Below, in pieces: positions 7,435 through 10,163 of a DNA stretch of 10,163 nt. The position numbers and the translations under genes were made by a program. The notes beneath the pieces are model-generated. The model had not been told where the DNA came from, searched no databases, and saw only the letters and a list, made by a program, of their open reading frames with translations. The DNA comes from Lysobacter sp. (GTDB lineage: Bacteria > Pseudomonadota > Gammaproteobacteria > Xanthomonadales > Xanthomonadaceae): positions 1 to 10,163 of the forward strand of contig JASLDW010000088.1 of assembly GCA_030151365.1 (NCBI GenBank), given 5' to 3'. Every line of letters starts with the position of its first letter. The first letter of the stretch is position 1.

Positions 7435-7514
7435 GCCGATTTCCGCGTTGCAGCATTCTCCGTGACGATACTCGCAAATCGCGACGCGGGGTGAATGCGG
7501 TTTACACTGCGCCG
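7435..7514. promoter_or_regulatory. Divergent intergenic region between the SGNH and LacI genes
   Basis: This 80-nt gap must contain the promoters for the minus-strand SGNH gene and the plus-strand LacI gene, unless transcription enters from elsewhere. It holds the TACACT element described separately. A 6-bp inverted repeat (CGATTT at 7437-7442, AAATCG at 7476-7481) lies 33 nt apart, and a TCGCGA palindrome is at 7479-7484. Neither looks like a typical LacI-family operator with a central CG and 16-20 bp dyad, so autoregulation is not shown by the sequence. Confidence 0.5.
7503..7508 (+). promoter_or_regulatory. Candidate -10 element for a leaderless LacI-family transcript
   Basis: TACACT matches the sigma-70 -10 consensus at four of six positions, including the key second A and last T. 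It ends 6 nt before the ATG at 7515, so transcription would begin at or next to that A. A weak -35 candidate (GCGACG, 7481-7486, three of six matches) lies 16 nt upstream. No Shine-Dalgarno precedes either candidate start, which agrees with leaderless translation. This is inference from spacing. Confidence 0.4.
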
Positions 7515-8552
7515 ATGCAGCCTTCGCGCAAGAAGTCCCGGATCACCTCGCTCGACATCGCGCATCGCGCGGGCGTATCGCAGGCCACCGTGTCGCGCGT
7601 GTTGCGCGGCAGCCCGTTGGTGAATGCGGAAACCCGCCGACGCGTCGAAGAAGCCGTGCGCGAACTCAACTACAAGGTCGATCGCCATGCCTCGAGCCTG
7701 CGCACCCAACGCGCCGGCACGCTGGCGTTGCTGCTGTTCGAGGAGCCCGGTCCCGAGGACGCGGTGATCAATCCGTTCTTCCTGTCGATGCTGGGTTCGA
7801 TCACTCGCGAGTGCGCGCGCCAGGGCCACGATTTGCTGGTGTCGTTCCAGCAACTGTCGGACGACTGGCATGCCGATTACGAGGACAGCATGAAGGCCGA
7901 CGGCCTGATCCTGCTCGGCTATGGCGACGACGTGTTGTATCAGGAGAAGCTCGAGCACCTGCACGCGCAGGGCACGCATTTCGTGCGCTGGGGGCCGGTA
8001 CGCGCGGGCCAGATCGGGATTTCCATCGGCTGCGACAACCATCTCGGTGGCCAGCTTGCCGGTGCGCATCTGCTGGAGCTGGGGCGCAGGAAGATCGCCT
8101 TCCTCGGCGATGCCTCGTCGCACTATCCGGAATTCTTCGCACGCTTCAACGGCTGCGAGGCGGCGTTGCAGGCACAGGGATTGAAGCTGGATCGTGCATT
8201 GCAGGTGGACGCCAGCAGCAGCGAGGAGGACGGCCATCGCGCCGCGCGCGAACTGCTGGCGCGCGGTCTGGAGTTCGATGCGATCTTCGCCGGCAGCGAT
8301 CTGATCGCGATCGGGGCGATGGCGGCCCTGCGCAGCGCCGGCAAGCGGATTCCGCAGGATGTCGCGGTGGTCGGTTTCGACGGCATGCCGCAGGCGCGCT
8401 ACAGCACGCCGCCGCTGACGACCGTCGTGCAGGACACGCAGCTCGCCGGACGGTTGCTGGTCGACAGCCTGCTGATGCTGATCCGCGAGCAATCGACGAA
8501 CAGCATCATGATCGCGCCGCAACTGGCGGTGCGGGCATCGAGTGGCGGTTAA
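7515..8552 (+). CDS. LacI-family transcriptional regulator
   Basis: DNA-binding repressor or activator controlled by a small, usually sugar, ligand. Seen from the ATG at 7515: 345 residues; N-terminal helix-turn-helix at about 10-31 (ITSLDIAHRAGVSQATVSRV); hinge region 53-67 with SLRTQRAG in place of the usual minor-groove-binding hinge helix stretch; then a periplasmic-binding-protein-like ligand domain from about 68 (TLALLLFEE, ADGLILLGYG, GCDNHLGGQLAGAHLLELGRR, DAIFAGSDLIAIGAMAALR, VAVVGFDGMPQARYSTPPLT). The length is normal for the family. An in-frame GTG at 7491 would add eight residues (MNAVYTAP) but has no ribosome binding site, and the added residues fall outside the conserved domain, so the ATG is preferred. 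Residues Gln23 and Ala24 occupy the operator-reading positions of the recognition helix. Its stop overlaps that of the amylase gene, which suggests control of alpha-glucan or maltodextrin use; the ligand is not established. Confidence 0.92.
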   Translation: MQPSRKKSRITSLDIAHRAGVSQATVSRVLRGSPLVNAETRRRVEEAVRELNYKVDRHASSLRTQRAGTLALLLFEEPGPEDAVINPFFLSMLGSITRECARQGHDLLVSFQQLSDDWHADYEDSMKADGLILLGYGDDVLYQEKLEHLHAQGTHFVRWGPVRAGQIGISIGCDNHLGGQLAGAHLLELGRRKIAFLGDASSHYPEFFARFNGCEAALQAQGLKLDRALQVDASSSEEDGHRAARELLARGLEFDAIFAGSDLIAIGAMAALRSAGKRIPQDVAVVGFDGMPQARYSTPPLTTVVQDTQLAGRLLVDSLLMLIREQSTNSIMIAPQLAVRASSGG

Positions 8553-10163
8553 TCCTGTTTCCTGCGCGCGCCCGACATCGCGACATCAAGCGCCGACTGC
8601 AGTTTCGGATCGCTGACTTTCGCCGCCAACGTATAGACCTGTACGCCGTGCGCGGGGACACGGCTGGTCAGCGCCTGCCCCGAAGCGATCCTGCGCTTGC
8701 TGCCATCGATCGCCGACGTCCAGTTGCCGGCCTGTGCATCATCGATGCGGAACTCTTGCGGCGTGTCGCCCTTGTTGAGCAGCACCAGCGCACTCTCGTT
8801 CTTTCCATCGTGCTGGTAGACGCGCCAGAACGCCGCGCGATCGCCCGCGAGTTCGAGATCGACCTGTAACCCGCGCTGCAGGGCGACATGTGCCTGGCGC
8901 ACCTTGGCGATGCGGATCATCGCCGCACGGATCGGACTCTTGCGCGCCTCGGCAATCCCCTTGGTGCCGAAGTAGTTGCGGTTGCCGGCGTGCTCGGCGG
9001 CGCCGCGCTCGAAGCCCGACTCCGAGCCGTAATAGATCACCGGGATGCCGCGCGCCGTGAACAGCCAGTTGTTGGCGTCGATGAAGCCGTTGTCGCTGGC
9101 ATCCATCCGCGCCATGTCGTGGTTGTCGTAGAAGGTCATCAGCTCGTACGGATTCGCGTACGGGCCATTGGTCAGATGCAGCGGTTCGGCGAGCGCCGCG
9201 TACGAACCGCCACCATGCTCGAAGGTGGCCTGCAGGGCCTTGCGCAACGGGAAATCGAGCACGCTGACATTGGCATTCTGCTTCAGGGTGTGCTCGGCGA
9301 TCTTGTTGGCGTCGTAATCGAAGGCTTCGCCGAACATGAAGAAGCCCGGGCGCTTCTGGCGGATGCGATCGACGAAGGCATGCCAGTAGGCATGCGGCAT
9401 CCAGCCGATGGTGTCGATGCGGAAGGCATCGGCGCCCTGGTCGATCCACTGCGAATACGCGCCGACGAAATACTCCAGCACCGCCGGGTTGTTCTCGTTC
9501 ATGTCCGAGAGCTGCACCAGGTTGCCGCTGGTGTTGTACCAGGCGTGCAGCGGATTGTGCTTCGGATCGAGTTTGTCCGGCGCCAGGTTCTGCTCGTCGG
9601 CCATCAACCGCCAGTGCTTGTCGTAGATCTTGCCGTACTTCGGCTGGTCCTTCGGCATGGTGAACGCCGGCGAGCCGTGGTTGCAGACGATGTCGAGCAC
9701 CACCTTCAGTCCATGCGCGTGCATGGCGCGGGTGAAACCGCGGAAGTCGAGCCCGCGGCTCGGCAGGTGTTCATCCACCACCCAGAAATTGTCGCCCCAA
9801 TAGCCGTGGTAGCCGGTCTTGCCGCCGTCGGTGAAGTGGCCGCCCCATTTCACCGGCTCGCCGCCGGTAAAGGCTTCGTCCGGGTTGTCGACGATGGGCG
9901 TGATCCACACCGCGCCGAAGCCCATTTCCTTGATGTAGGAAATATTGTCGACGATGCCCTTGAAGTCGCCGCCCATGTAGCCGACGTTGTCGCTTTTGCC
10001 TGCGGGTGCGCTGGGCACCGGGCGATCGAAGGTGTAGAACGCCGCGCCCATGGCCTTGCCCTGGTTGCGGTGGTCGTTGGAGGGATCGCCGTTGGCGAAG
10101 CGATCGGTCATCACGAAATACACCGCGTCGCTGGCCATCGGCTGGAGGGTGCCGTAGTAGTCG
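8549..10163 (-). CDS. GH13-family alpha-amylase, N-terminus outside the window
   Basis: Retaining alpha-glucan hydrolase or transglycosylase with a (beta/alpha)8 barrel. The frame is open to the right edge (DYYGTLQP precedes the Met at 10138), so the true start and any signal peptide lie outside. Numbering from that Met: AVYFVMTDRFANGDPSND (5-22); YHGYWGDNFWVVDEHL (110-125); region I DIVCNH (149-154); region II DAFRIDTIGWMP (237-248) with nucleophile Asp242; region III FGEAFDYD with acid/base Glu271; region IV FYDNHD (336-341) with Asp341. A C-terminal beta domain covers about 425-505 (AFWRVYQHDGKNESALVLLNKG). The catalytic triad is complete, so the enzyme should be active. In region II the Lys-His pair common in alpha-amylases and CGTases is replaced by Gly245-Trp246. 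Exact subfamily and product cannot be told. The 4-nt convergent overlap with the LacI gene supports a shared sugar-use locus. Confidence 0.93.
   Translation of the reverse strand, partial: DYYGTLQPMASDAVYFVMTDRFANGDPSNDHRNQGKAMGAAFYTFDRPVPSAPAGKSDNVGYMGGDFKGIVDNISYIKEMGFGAVWITPIVDNPDEAFTGGEPVKWGGHFTDGGKTGYHGYWGDNFWVVDEHLPSRGLDFRGFTRAMHAHGLKVVLDIVCNHGSPAFTMPKDQPKYGKIYDKHWRLMADEQNLAPDKLDPKHNPLHAWYNTSGNLVQLSDMNENNPAVLEYFVGAYSQWIDQGADAFRIDTIGWMPHAYWHAFVDRIRQKRPGFFMFGEAFDYDANKIAEHTLKQNANVSVLDFPLRKALQATFEHGGGSYAALAEPLHLTNGPYANPYELMTFYDNHDMARMDASDNGFIDANNWLFTARGIPVIYYGSESGFERGAAEHAGNRNYFGTKGIAEARKSPIRAAMIRIAKVRQAHVALQRGLQVDLELAGDRAAFWRVYQHDGKNESALVLLNKGDTPQEFRIDDAQAGNWTSAIDGSKRRIASGQALTSRVPAHGVQVYTLAAKVSDPKLQSALDVAMSGARRKQD

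Noticed and set aside
7184..7477. Minus-strand frame starting upstream of the SGNH gene, preceded by GGAGA
   Set aside because: It runs out of frame through the SGNH gene and encodes an arginine-rich sequence with no family features; the GGAG is probably incidental.
7491..7514. GTG start at 7491 for the LacI-family gene
   Set aside because: No ribosome binding site precedes it, the eight extra residues are outside the conserved DNA-binding domain, and a -10-like element overlaps this stretch.

Overview
The window looks like a chromosomal segment of a GC-rich gammaproteobacterium, most likely a member of the Xanthomonadales (Lysobacter, Luteimonas or Rhodanobacter type). The reasons are a GC content judged by eye at about 65%, a proteobacterial polynucleotide phosphorylase, a typical TonB-dependent receptor, a Pseudomonas-type phosphocholine phospholipase C, and a LacI regulator beside a GH13 alpha-amylase. 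I could not run a search, so the taxonomic call is inference.

Layout. Positions 2-523 hold the 3' end of pnp (KH and S1 domains), closed by a perfect 12-bp intrinsic terminator (548-575). Next on the plus strand is an exported S41-family peptidase with an N-terminal beta-sandwich-like domain (658-2043). After a 106-bp leader come a TonB-dependent outer-membrane receptor (2150-4429) and, 5 nt behind its stop, a Tat-exported phosphocholine-type phospholipase C (4435-6510). On the minus strand, convergent with the phospholipase and with no gap, is a cytoplasmic-looking SGNH/GDSL hydrolase (6511-7434). An 80-nt divergent intergenic region separates it from a plus-strand LacI-family regulator (start preferred at 7515, end 8552). 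The regulator converges with a minus-strand GH13 alpha-amylase that runs off the right edge (8549-10163); the two genes overlap in a shared TTAA stop.

How the genes may work together. The receptor and phospholipase C are almost certainly cotranscribed and probably translationally coupled. They read as a small scavenging module: the phospholipase splits phosphatidylcholine-like lipids outside the inner membrane and the receptor may import a product or a required ligand. The LacI protein and the amylase suggest the edge of a starch or maltodextrin utilisation locus, with the amylase as a plausible regulatory target. The SGNH hydrolase sits between the two modules and its substrate cannot be told from sequence.

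No mobile element, CRISPR array, tRNA or rRNA was seen. The families are known ones. The features most worth a second look are the coupled receptor/phospholipase pair, two convergent gene junctions whose stop codons form palindromes, a probable leaderless start for the LacI gene, and active-site departures in the S41 peptidase and the amylase.
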